Below are positions 8,070 through 15,394 of a stretch of 35,311 nucleotides of DNA, piece by piece (the stretch's first letter is position 1; every line of letters starts with the position of its first letter). The position numbers and the translations under genes are program-made. Source of the DNA: an uncultured Pelagibacteraceae bacterium (lineage in GTDB: Bacteria > Pseudomonadota > Alphaproteobacteria > Pelagibacterales > Pelagibacteraceae); assembly GCA_902628565.1 (NCBI GenBank), contig CACONR010000002.1, forward strand, positions 77,732 through 113,042. The letters run 5' to 3'. Under the pieces are notes generated by a model that saw nothing but the letters and a program-made list of their open reading frames with translations, was not told the origin of the DNA and ran no database searches.

Positions 8070-8450
8070 TTATTTCGATTTTTTTTTCTTTAGACCTAAT
8101 TTATCGCTATGTCTTAATCTCAAGATTACAATGGCACCTGCAATTAAAACTATTGCTACCGCTTCATATACTAACGCACTTGGATCCATTTCTTTTCCTT
8201 GAAGAATAATAAATCGTGCTAATGCTGTTATAGCTATAAGTAGCGGTAATGTAATACTTATTGACTGCTGGTTCCAAAAAACTCTTACCATCGCTAGTAC
8301 TTCTAAGTATAGAAACATCAGCAGCAAATCAGCTAAGGTTACCGATCGATTGTCAAACATTTTATAAATTTCCATTCCAACTGCAATTACAGTGCTTATC
8401 AGAATGATACACATTAGAAGGAGTTGTAAGTTTTTAGCTATTTTTTCCAT
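8070..8450 (-). CDS. PsiE-like inner-membrane protein
   Basis: This 126-residue protein has four hydrophobic segments (about 8-27, 43-60, 69-85 and 92-111) and a Lys-rich tail. The central part, LADLLLMFLYLEVLAMVRVFW, is the signature of the phosphate-starvation-inducible PsiE family. E. coli psiE responds to PhoB and cAMP-CRP; the biochemical function is unknown. I saw no convincing Pho box in the 60 bases before the operon. Its ATG shares one base with the preceding gene's stop, so the two membrane proteins are probably made together. Confidence 0.8.
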   Translation of the reverse strand: MEKIAKNLQLLLMCIILISTVIAVGMEIYKMFDNRSVTLADLLLMFLYLEVLAMVRVFWNQQSISITLPLLIAITALARFIILQGKEMDPSALVYEAVAIVLIAGAIVILRLRHSDKLGLKKKKSK

Positions 8451-8908
8451 TACTTATCTTTACTAAATGGTAACCATTTTTCAAATACTGATTTTGAGGA
8501 ACCATCATACGGAATTGAATAAGAATATGGATTTGGACTTGTCAACACTTCAATTCCTTTTGAAAACACGAATATAAAAACAATTACAAAAACGAGCACC
8601 ATTATTTTAAAGGGGTCAAAATTTTTTGTTTTAAAAACGCTGGCAGAATTTTCCTCAGCTCTATGAAAGTGTTTAAATGTCAAATATACCGCAAATATTA
8701 ATCCAATGTGAGCTAAAAAAAGTCCAGTCCACCCAAATACAAAAGTTGTATATGAGAAAACGTATAAACTAAAAACAGTAGTCCAAATAAAACTTAACAC
8801 CAATAAAATTTGCAATCTTACAGTTTTAGGTAACGATCTAAGATCATTTTTGCTATCATCGAACAAAATGTTTGCTGTATCTTTCATCCAATTTTTAAAC
8901 GATTCCAT
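8450..8908 (-). CDS. Unknown membrane protein with three predicted transmembrane segments
   Basis: I do not recognise this 152-residue protein beyond its topology. An amphipathic start (FKNWMKDTANILFDD) is followed by hydrophobic segments at about 30-52, 56-75 and 101-118, and a Pro/Tyr/Ser-rich C-terminus (TSPNPYSYSIPYDG). The segment pair joined by a short turn, followed by HFHRAE, is reminiscent of '2TM domain' proteins. It is the first gene of the minus-strand set with the PsiE-like protein and probably the FAD-domain protein; a 60-base gap separates it from the end of argG. Confidence 0.55.
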   Translation of the reverse strand: MESFKNWMKDTANILFDDSKNDLRSLPKTVRLQILLVLSFIWTTVFSLYVFSYTTFVFGWTGLFLAHIGLIFAVYLTFKHFHRAEENSASVFKTKNFDPFKIMVLVFVIVFIFVFSKGIEVLTSPNPYSYSIPYDGSSKSVFEKWLPFSKDK

Positions 8909-8968
8909 AAATTTAAATTAAGTTTTTTTCAAAAATAAACAATCCCCAATTTGTCATCAAATAATTAG

Positions 8969-10156
8969 CTAGTTTCTTAACTTTTTTTTATGAAAATTTA
9001 TAAATTTCTCAACATTTGATTTAATAAATGATTTATTTTCCTCAAACGAAACTTTTTTCATTGAGTAAGCATTGCTTTTTGTCATCCTTGATTGAATTGT
9101 AACATTTCCCTTATAAAGTTTTAGTTTAACAGATCCATTTATTTTGTTTTTTTTCAAATCCACAATTTTTTGAAGTTTAAACCTTTCTTTTGAAAACCAA
9201 TATCCATTATAGATCAATTCTGCGTACCTTGACATTATTGCATCTTTTTTGTGCATTGTTTCTTTATCAAGCGTAACTGACTCAATTGCTCTATGTGCAT
9301 GGATTAACAATGTACCTCCTGGAGTTTCATAAACTCCTCTAGACTTGATGCCTAAAAATCTATTTTCAACAAGATCAACTCTTCCTATTCCATTTTTTCC
9401 CGCCAATTGATTAAGTTTTAATAATAATTTTGCTGGTCCAATTTTTTTTCCATTAAGACCAATGGGGTCACCATTTTTAAAATTAATTGTTACATGAGTT
9501 GCTTTGGTAGGAGCTTTTTCTGGAGAAATAGTTCTTTGAAAAATAAATTCTGGTGCAGAATTTTTTGGATTTTCTAGCAACTTACCTTCAGTTGATGTAT
9601 GAAATAAATTATCATCTACTGAAAAAGGAGATGCACCTTTTTTATCTTTTGGGATAGGAATTTTGCGTTTCTTCGCATAATTAATTAAATCTGATCGAGA
9701 TTTTAGATTCCATATTCTCCATGGTGCAATAATTTTTATTTTGGGACCAAAATAATGATAACCAAGCTCAAATCTTATTTGGTCGTTTCCTTTTCCAGTA
9801 GCCCCATGAGATACTGCATATGCTTTGAATTTTTTTGCAACCTTTATTTGATCCTTTGCTATCAGAGGTCTGGCGATTGAGGTTCCTAATAGATAAACAC
9901 CCTCATAAATTGCATGACCACGGATCATAGGAAATACATAGTCCTTTACAAAAACATTTTTTAAATCATTAATAATTATTTTTGTGACACCAAATTTTCT
10001 TGCATTTGAAAGAATTTTTTTTCTATTTATTTCTTGTCCGATATCTGCGGTGTAACAAATTACTTCTGCATCATAATTTTCTTGAAGCCATTTAAGAATA
10101 ATAGATGTGTCTAAACCGCCTGAGTAAGCTAATACAATTCTTTTTTTTGATTTCAT
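8969..10156 (-). CDS. argG: Argininosuccinate synthase
   Basis: This 395-residue protein has the length and layout of ArgG. The ATP-pyrophosphatase P-loop AYSGGLDTSI lies at 9-18, with ADIGQE near 38-43. It continues with the citrulline/aspartate-binding SHGATGKGNDQIRFELG block near 114-130, SVDDNLFHTSTEG, and the C-terminal RGVYETPGGTLL. It ligates citrulline and aspartate using ATP, the penultimate step of arginine synthesis, in the cytosol. The gene starts three bases after an IalB-family gene and an aldo/keto reductase gene on the same strand, so it may lack its own promoter. The product is certain. Confidence 0.97.
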   Translation of the reverse strand: MKSKKRIVLAYSGGLDTSIILKWLQENYDAEVICYTADIGQEINRKKILSNARKFGVTKIIINDLKNVFVKDYVFPMIRGHAIYEGVYLLGTSIARPLIAKDQIKVAKKFKAYAVSHGATGKGNDQIRFELGYHYFGPKIKIIAPWRIWNLKSRSDLINYAKKRKIPIPKDKKGASPFSVDDNLFHTSTEGKLLENPKNSAPEFIFQRTISPEKAPTKATHVTINFKNGDPIGLNGKKIGPAKLLLKLNQLAGKNGIGRVDLVENRFLGIKSRGVYETPGGTLLIHAHRAIESVTLDKETMHKKDAIMSRYAELIYNGYWFSKERFKLQKIVDLKKNKINGSVKLKLYKGNVTIQSRMTKSNAYSMKKVSFEENKSFIKSNVEKFINFHKKKLRN

Positions 10157-10159
10157 TAA

Positions 10160-10672
10160 CTAGCTACAAGCTTTTTTTGCAGTGTTATATGCTTTAGTGA
10201 ATCCCAATAATGAATAATGGTCGATTGTTTGAGAACCTTTTTCATTGTATCCAGTTACCATTATTCTTGAACCTTTTTTCATAATCTTGACCATAATCTT
10301 TTCTTTTTTATTACTAGTCATCCATGCAAAACCTTGTTGCTTAATATCAAATTTAAATTTGTTATTTCCAGAGGTTGCTAATACAGTATTATTTTTATTA
10401 AATTCGTAACCAGCAGTAGTACTGATTTCATTCGCAATTTTTTCACCAGGTCTAAATGTTACAAATAATCTAGCATCTCTTTTATTTGTTTTAGGAGATT
10501 GCAGAATTGGAGAAGACTGAGCAAAACATACTTTACCAGATGTTTGCGCTAAAACCATCGTTTCCCAATCTTTATATTTACCAATTTTTTTTAGATCCTC
10601 CCCAAAAGATTTCGATGTGAATAAAAAAGTAAAAAGTATAAATATGAATAAAATCTTTTTAATCATGGACAT
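10160..10672 (-). CDS. Exported IalB (invasion-associated locus B) family protein
   Basis: This 170-residue exported protein has a signal peptide (MIKKILFIFILFTFLFTSKSFG) and the conserved pattern of IalB proteins: WETMVLAQTSGKVCFAQSSP, LFVTFRPGEK, MKKGSRIMVTGYNEKG, HYSLLGFTKA and a terminal AC. The two conserved cysteines near 49 and 169 could form a disulfide. Two starts are possible: 10672, and ATG 10666, which overlaps the upstream stop as ATGA. Both keep the signal peptide. The name comes from Bartonella, but the family is widespread in free-living alphaproteobacteria and its role is unclear. Confidence 0.82.
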   Translation of the reverse strand: MSMIKKILFIFILFTFLFTSKSFGEDLKKIGKYKDWETMVLAQTSGKVCFAQSSPILQSPKTNKRDARLFVTFRPGEKIANEISTTAGYEFNKNNTVLATSGNNKFKFDIKQQGFAWMTSNKKEKIMVKIMKKGSRIMVTGYNEKGSQTIDHYSLLGFTKAYNTAKKACS

Positions 10673-11706
10673 GGGTTTGGGAACATTTTTTGAATTTCAT
10701 TTATCTCATTTAAAATTTCGCTTGTTAAACTTACATTTACACTTTCTATGTTTGTTTTCAACTGTTCGATTGTAGTTGCACCTATTATAACACTTGTCGT
10801 AAATGGCTGAATTTCGCAAAACTTCAATGCCATTTGAGTAAAATCAATATTGAATTTTTGCGATATCTTATAATATTCCTCAATAGCTTTTTGACCATTT
10901 TCGTTTTTGTATCTTGTGAATTGCCAATTAAATAATTTCATTCTAGATTTTTCAGGTAATTTATTATTTCTATATTTTCCTGTTAAGTAACCGAATGCTA
11001 AAGGTGAGTAGGCTAATAAACCACTTTTCTCCCTAACAGAAATTTCTGCAAGTCCAACTTCATAAGTTCTATTAAGTAAATTGTATGGATTTTGCACTGA
11101 CATCATTTTTGGCAAATCTTTTAATTTTGATATTTCTAGGAATTTTGACAAACCCCATGCAGTTTCATTAGATAGACCAATGTATCTAATTTTGCCCTGA
11201 TCAATAAATCTTTTTAAACTTTCAAGTATATCTTCAAATGGTGTCCAATCTTTATCGTTTTCGTCGTGTTCGTAACCATGCTTACCAAAAAAATTTGTAT
11301 TTCTCTCTGGCCAATGAAGTTGATAGAGATCGATATAGTCAGTTTTTAATCTTTTAAGACTTTCTTCTAAAGCTTGGGAAATTTTTTTTTCCCCAAAATT
11401 ATAACCACCACCTCTAATATATTTATTTGAGGTATTACCACAAACTTTTGTTGCTATAATAACCTTGTCTCTTTTTTTAGTTTTTTGAAACCAGTTACCA
11501 ATTATTTTCTCTGTTTCACCATATGTTTTCTCTCTCATAGGAATGGAGTAGATTTCTGCAGTGTCCCAAAAGTTAACACCATGATCTAAAGCATAATCCA
11601 TTTGCTGAAATCCCTCTTCTTGGGTATTTTGTTCGCCCCAGGTCATAGTACCGAGACAAATTGTACTCACATTAAGATCCGTATTGCCTAATTTTTTATA
11701 ATTCAT
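10663..11706 (-). CDS. Aldo/keto reductase (Tas-like)
   Basis: This 347-residue TIM-barrel oxidoreductase begins YKKLGNTDLNVSTICLGTMTWGEQNT, as E. coli Tas does. The catalytic set is present: Asp and Tyr in FWDTAEIYSIPMRE, Lys in VIIATKV, and His in YQLHWPER. The NADPH end is visible as SVIIGATTIEQLKTNI. Tas-type enzymes reduce aldehydes and ketones with NADPH; the substrate here is unknown. It heads a minus-strand set with the IalB-family gene and argG, and is divergent from the Bax-inhibitor-1 gene across 79 bases that presumably hold both promoters. Confidence 0.9.
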   Translation of the reverse strand: MNYKKLGNTDLNVSTICLGTMTWGEQNTQEEGFQQMDYALDHGVNFWDTAEIYSIPMREKTYGETEKIIGNWFQKTKKRDKVIIATKVCGNTSNKYIRGGGYNFGEKKISQALEESLKRLKTDYIDLYQLHWPERNTNFFGKHGYEHDENDKDWTPFEDILESLKRFIDQGKIRYIGLSNETAWGLSKFLEISKLKDLPKMMSVQNPYNLLNRTYEVGLAEISVREKSGLLAYSPLAFGYLTGKYRNNKLPEKSRMKLFNWQFTRYKNENGQKAIEEYYKISQKFNIDFTQMALKFCEIQPFTTSVIIGATTIEQLKTNIESVNVSLTSEILNEINEIQKMFPNPCP

Positions 11707-11785
11707 AGTGATTTTAAAGTATAATTTTTATTAATCTTTTAAGGTATCTTGAATATTTAGTAAAAGACTATATATCTATAAAATT

Positions 11786-12550
11786 ATGGCAACAGATAAA
11801 AAAGGTATTTTAGCAAGAGCGAGATCAGCAACACGTGAAACCACTGCGGTTACTGATGAGGGCTTAAGAGCCTACATGTTAAAAGTTTATAACTACATGG
11901 CAACTGGAATATTACTTACAGGAATTATAGCTTTAATTACATTTAAGATGTCAGTTGTTACTGATGCAAGTGGTTCTATTGTGGCTTTAACTGAAGTTGG
12001 AAATGCCATTTATTTATCAGGACTTAAGTGGATTGTAATGTTAGCTCCTTTGGGTGTCGTGTTTTATATGAGTTTTGGGATAAACAGAATGAGTGCATCA
12101 AAAGCTCAGACAACTTTTTGGATTTTTGCTGCTTTAATGGGTTTATCACTTTCTTCAATTTTATTAGTTTACACAGGTTTAAGTGTAACAAGAGTATTTT
12201 TTATTTGTTCCGCAACTTTTGGTGCTATGAGCATTTATGGTTATACAACAAAGAGAGATTTAACTAAGTTTGGATCATTTTTGATGATGGGATTAATTGG
12301 AATTATTATCGCATCATTAGTTAATATTTTTCTAAAATCTTCAATGATGTATTTCGTGATTTCAATTTTAGGAGTTTTAATTTTTGTTGGTCTTACTGCT
12401 TATGATACTCAAAAAATAAAAAATATGTACTCTGCTAGTGATACTGGTGAGTTAATGGGTAAAAAAGCGGTGATGGGTGCTCTTACTCTTTACTTAGATT
12501 TCATTAACTTATTTATTATGCTCTTAAGACTTTTCGGTCAAAGAAGATAA
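11786..12550 (+). CDS. Bax inhibitor-1/YccA family membrane protein
   Basis: This 254-residue protein has a basic N-terminus (ILARARSATRE) and about seven hydrophobic segments. It contains the family landmarks VYNYMATGILLTG, an internal Phe/Gly-rich GFIT-like region, FVGLTAYDTQKIK and the terminal LYLDFINLFIMLLRLFGQRR. The two Asp residues of the last part (AYDTQ and LYLDFIN) correspond to the pH-sensing aspartates described for BsYetJ-type calcium leak channels. It is an inner-membrane protein linked to ion homeostasis and membrane-protein quality control. The gene is monocistronic, with a possible TTGAAT / TATATC promoter ending about 10 bases before the ATG. Confidence 0.92.
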   Translation: MATDKKGILARARSATRETTAVTDEGLRAYMLKVYNYMATGILLTGIIALITFKMSVVTDASGSIVALTEVGNAIYLSGLKWIVMLAPLGVVFYMSFGINRMSASKAQTTFWIFAALMGLSLSSILLVYTGLSVTRVFFICSATFGAMSIYGYTTKRDLTKFGSFLMMGLIGIIIASLVNIFLKSSMMYFVISILGVLIFVGLTAYDTQKIKNMYSASDTGELMGKKAVMGALTLYLDFINLFIMLLRLFGQRR

Positions 12551-12557
12551 TTTTACT

Positions 12558-12899
12558 TTAAAGTTTTTTCCAATTAGTATTTTTTAACAACAAATTAAGT
12601 TCTGAGGAATTCTTTAGTATTTTACCATTGGTATCAGTAATTAAATATTTTAAATTTTTATTTTTTGGCTTAAAGTTTTTGCAAATTTTATAAATAGCAT
12701 TTTCAGCTGCATTTTTAAAAACACTAAATCCTACCTGTTTGCTTGAAATGTTAAGTCCGTAATCTTTCCAAGAACCTTCAGAAACCATTTTTGCATATAA
12801 ATCTAATATTATTTTAAGCTCACTTTTTTCAAAAAAATGATTTTCATTAAATTTTTTTTTATCAAGATTATTGACAACCAGTCTTAAGTTATTCTTCAT
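12558..12899 (-). CDS. DUF2794 family protein
   Basis: This 113-residue cytosolic protein contains FEKSELKIILDLYAKMVSEGSWKDYGL, then VGFSVFKNAAENAIYKI and GKILKNSSELNLLL. This is the pattern of alphaproteobacterial DUF2794 (F..EL..IL..Y..MV..GEWRDYA; VFSVFRRA.E.PLY). The function is unknown; the family is confined largely to alphaproteobacteria, which supports the organism call. It overlaps the end of yciB by 11 bases, so the two are probably co-translated. It converges on the Bax-inhibitor gene with a 7-base gap. Confidence 0.8.
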   Translation of the reverse strand: MKNNLRLVVNNLDKKKFNENHFFEKSELKIILDLYAKMVSEGSWKDYGLNISSKQVGFSVFKNAAENAIYKICKNFKPKNKNLKYLITDTNGKILKNSSELNLLLKNTNWKKL

Positions 12900-13443
12900 G
12901 AGTTTTATATTTATTGATTAAACCGATTTGAAAAGCTGTAAAAATGAAAGTTATTGGAAGTAAACCCCAAACTTTAAAGTTGACCCAAAATTCCTCAGAC
13001 TGTGTTCTCCAAACCAATTCATTTAAAATAGCAAGTCCAAAGAAAAAGTATATCCATCTTTTACTTAACAATTCCCAACCTTCGTTTGTAAGTGGTATTG
13101 ATTTTCCCATTAATTTTTTTAAAACAGGTTCATTAGTAAAATATCTTCCAAATATTAAAGCCAGACCAAATAAAATATTAATGATTGTTGGCTTGATGTA
13201 AATAAAAACTGGATTATCAAAATAAACTGTAAGGCCACCAAAAAAAGTAATTAATATTCCGCTCAACAAAGGAACTTTGGGTATTTTTTTTTCTAAAAAC
13301 CAAACAATCGCTAATGCTATAATTGTCGCAACTATAAATGGTGGAATGGCTACTCTTAAATCTTTTCCACTATCGTAATAGTAGTAAAAAAAAATTACTA
13401 AAGGTCCAAAATCAGTAAGAAACTTTAAAAAAGATTTATTCAC
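12889..13443 (-). CDS. yciB: Inner-membrane protein YciB (septation protein A / IspZ family)
   Basis: This 184-residue polytopic membrane protein has the family start FLKFLTDFGPLVIFFYYYY. Other landmarks are LLSGILITFFGGLTVYFDNPVFIYIKPTIIN, KLMGKSIPLTNEGWELLSKRW and AILNELVW with a following WVNFKVWGLLPITFIFTAFQIGLI, giving five or so transmembrane segments. YciB proteins help keep the cell envelope intact during division and elongation in enterobacteria; the exact activity is unresolved. It is co-directional with DUF2794 and divergent from hspQ across 88 bases. Confidence 0.93.
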   Translation of the reverse strand: MNKSFLKFLTDFGPLVIFFYYYYDSGKDLRVAIPPFIVATIIALAIVWFLEKKIPKVPLLSGILITFFGGLTVYFDNPVFIYIKPTIINILFGLALIFGRYFTNEPVLKKLMGKSIPLTNEGWELLSKRWIYFFFGLAILNELVWRTQSEEFWVNFKVWGLLPITFIFTAFQIGLINKYKTHEE

Positions 13444-13531
13444 TGGAAGAATATTAACATAAATAATATTTTCACAAAAACTATAAATTTTTCTTATTGA
13501 TTTTTATTTTTAAATACCCATACTTATCTTA

Positions 13532-13852
13532 ATGGCAATTCAAAAAGCTAAATTTTCAATAGGCGATATTGTAAAACACAAACACTTTGAGTTTAGAGGT
13601 GTGATTTATGATGTAGATTTTGAGTTTAATAATTCTGAAGAATGGTATCAATCTATCCCTAAGAATGTTAGACCAAGAAAAGATCAACCATTCTATCATC
13701 TGTTAGCTGAGAATGATGAAATAACTTATGAAGCCTACGTGTCAGAGCAAAATTTATTGACTGATGACTCTGACGAGCCAATAAAACATCCATTAATTGA
13801 GGAAATTTTCTCTGGTAAAAAAGGTTCAAGCTATTTTAAGCCTTCAAATTAA
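13532..13852 (+). CDS. hspQ: HspQ/YccV-type hemimethylated-DNA-binding-like heat-shock protein
   Basis: This 106-residue protein contains FSIGDIVKHKHFEFRGVIYDVD, then PRKDQPFYHLLAEN and YEAYVSEQNLL, the core of the YccV/HspQ barrel. In enterobacteria HspQ is a heat-inducible specificity factor for the Lon protease and was first described as binding hemimethylated DNA. In this setting it probably tunes proteolysis under stress. It stands alone, divergent from yciB, with a 179-base leader of the next operon behind it. Length and motifs match the family fully. Confidence 0.9.
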   Translation: MAIQKAKFSIGDIVKHKHFEFRGVIYDVDFEFNNSEEWYQSIPKNVRPRKDQPFYHLLAENDEITYEAYVSEQNLLTDDSDEPIKHPLIEEIFSGKKGSSYFKPSN

Positions 13853-13919
13853 GTAATTTCACTTTTTAAACACATTTAGCTCAAATCTTTGTCACAGGGC
13901 ATTGTTAGATTTAATTAAT

Positions 13920-13980
13920 TCTGATCAAGAGTGTTAAATTTTACCCTTCGTTATTATCTCCCTCTACATTCTTGATCAGA
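13920..13980. repeat. 14-bp inverted repeat in the ccm operon leader
   Basis: The arms at 13920-13933 and 13967-13980 pair over 14 positions with one G-U (13931/13969) and a 33-base loop. The core of each arm, TCTGATCAAGA and TCTTGATCAGA, is itself nearly palindromic and contains TGATCA; the two centres are 50 bp apart. It lies in the 179-base gap between hspQ and ccmC, which holds no other gene. It may be an RNA hairpin, a pair of operator sites, or a terminator for hspQ, though no T-run follows it. A short AGGG at 13896-13899 could pair with CCCT in the loop. Confidence 0.6.
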
Positions 13981-14031
13981 TAATTATTTCGTACTAAATA
14001 ACTCTAATACTAATTTTAAAAATAAAATTTT

Positions 14032-14739
14032 ATGTTTCAATTACTAGAACCTAATAGAATTTTTTCTATAACTTCTAAAGCACCAAAATACGTTTTATTA
14101 TTATTCATTTTGGTAGTCTCTATAGGTTTGACTGAAGCTCTGATTCTCTCACCAGAAGATTATAAACAAAGTCACTCTGTAAGAATAATGTATGTTCATG
14201 TTCCAGCTGCATGGATCTCACTAGGTATCTTTTCTACTATTACTGTTCTTTCTATCGTTGGTTATATATTTAAGATTAAAAATTTCTTTTTAATTTCAAA
14301 GAGTTTGGCGCCGTCAGGATTTGTTTTTAATGTAATTGCTCTTGTAACAGGTTCTATTTGGGGAAAGCCCACGTGGGGAACATGGTGGGCGTGGGATGCC
14401 AGAATTACATCTATGTTAATATTGGCATTATTTTATTTGATGTATTTAATTGCTTGGAGAATTTATGAAGATAAAGAACAAGTTTTTAAGGTAACCTCAA
14501 TTATTACAATTTTAGGAATAATAAATGTTCCTATAATTAAATATTCTGTAGACTGGTGGAACACACTTCATCAGCCTGCATCAATTAATATATTATCAAA
14601 ATCTACTATTCATTCTTCTATGCTCGTTCCTTTACTGATTATGACTGCGGCATTTGCCCTATTCTCATTGCTAATTTTTTTAATGAAATATAATACAGAA
14701 CTGATAAAAATGAAAAATAAGGGTTTAGATAGATTATGA
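14032..14739 (+). CDS. ccmC: Cytochrome c maturation protein CcmC (heme exporter permease)
   Basis: This 235-residue, six-helix membrane protein has the tryptophan-rich heme-handling motif GKPTWGTWWAWDARITSML at about 111-129. It also has the periplasmic His residues in MYVHVPAAW (about 53-61) and in NTLHQPASI near 180. CcmC presents heme to CcmE for covalent attachment during System I cytochrome c assembly. It is the first gene of a six-gene ccm set; ccmA and ccmB, which usually lie upstream, are not in this window. Its stop overlaps ccmD as ATGA. Confidence 0.96.
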   Translation: MFQLLEPNRIFSITSKAPKYVLLLFILVVSIGLTEALILSPEDYKQSHSVRIMYVHVPAAWISLGIFSTITVLSIVGYIFKIKNFFLISKSLAPSGFVFNVIALVTGSIWGKPTWGTWWAWDARITSMLILALFYLMYLIAWRIYEDKEQVFKVTSIITILGIINVPIIKYSVDWWNTLHQPASINILSKSTIHSSMLVPLLIMTAAFALFSLLIFLMKYNTELIKMKNKGLDRL

Positions 14740-14963
14740 TAAGTGAAATTTTTTACATGGACGGATACGGAACTTATGTTTGGGGTTCATTTACTTTTAC
14801 TTTTTTAAGTTTTATATCATTGTATCTGGTAATTAAAAATCAATATGAAAGAGAAAAAAATAAGTTTATTGTTAAATTTGGAAACCTAAACTCTGAAAGA
14901 GCTGCCTCTGCTAGACTACAAAGAATTAATAGAGAGATTCTATCCAACACCTCAACTATTTAA
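14736..14963 (+). CDS. ccmD: Heme exporter protein CcmD
   Basis: This 75-residue protein has one transmembrane segment (about 14-32), preceded by FYMDGYGTYVWGSF and followed by a charged cytosolic tail. The MxGYGxYVWGS pattern just before the helix is typical of CcmD. CcmD releases holo-CcmE from the CcmABC complex. At 75 residues it is slightly longer than common CcmD proteins. It is coupled to ccmC by ATGA and sits 10 bases before ccmE. Confidence 0.9.
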   Translation: MISEIFYMDGYGTYVWGSFTFTFLSFISLYLVIKNQYEREKNKFIVKFGNLNSERAASARLQRINREILSNTSTI

Positions 14964-14973
14964 CTTTTAAACC

Positions 14974-15393
14974 ATGTATGGTCGTAAAGTTAAACTAAGA
15001 TTTTTTTTTATATTCTTAATCGCTGTTACATTAAGTTTAACGATATTCCTTATTCTAAAATCATTAGAAGAAAATGTTGTATATTTTAAATCTCCATCTG
15101 AGATAAAAACTTTATCTGAAATGCAGCAGAAAAAGATTAGAATTGGAGGAATGGTAAAAAATGACTCAATTTCTATTGTAAATAAAGAATTAAGTTTTGT
15201 TATTACAGACTTTAAAAGTGAAATTAATGTTGTTTACTCAGGATTAATACCCAACCTTTTTGAAGAAGGTAAGGGTGTTGTTGCAGAGGGATTTTTAAAA
15301 GACAAGAATTTTTTTTCAGCAACGAAAATTTTAGCTAAACATGATGAAAATTATATGCCTCCCGAAGTAAAGGCTGCTTTAGAGGAGAAATAA
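14974..15393 (+). CDS. ccmE: Periplasmic heme chaperone CcmE
   Basis: This 139-residue protein has an N-terminal membrane anchor (about 9-29) and an OB-fold domain with [27 protein letters not shown] and [10 protein letters not shown]. The heme-binding histidine is His123 in [12 protein letters not shown], with the conserved Tyr127 ligand. It carries heme from CcmABCD to the CcmFH lyase in the periplasm. All key residues are present. The gene is followed by ccmF after one base. Confidence 0.96.
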   Translation: MYGRKVKLRFFFIFLIAVTLSLTIFLILKSLEENVVYFKSPSEIKTLSEMQQKKIRIGGMVKNDSISIVNKELSFVITDFKSEINVVYSGLIPNLFEEGKGVVAEGFLKDKNFFSATKILAKHDENYMPPEVKAALEEK

Positions 15394-15394
15394 A

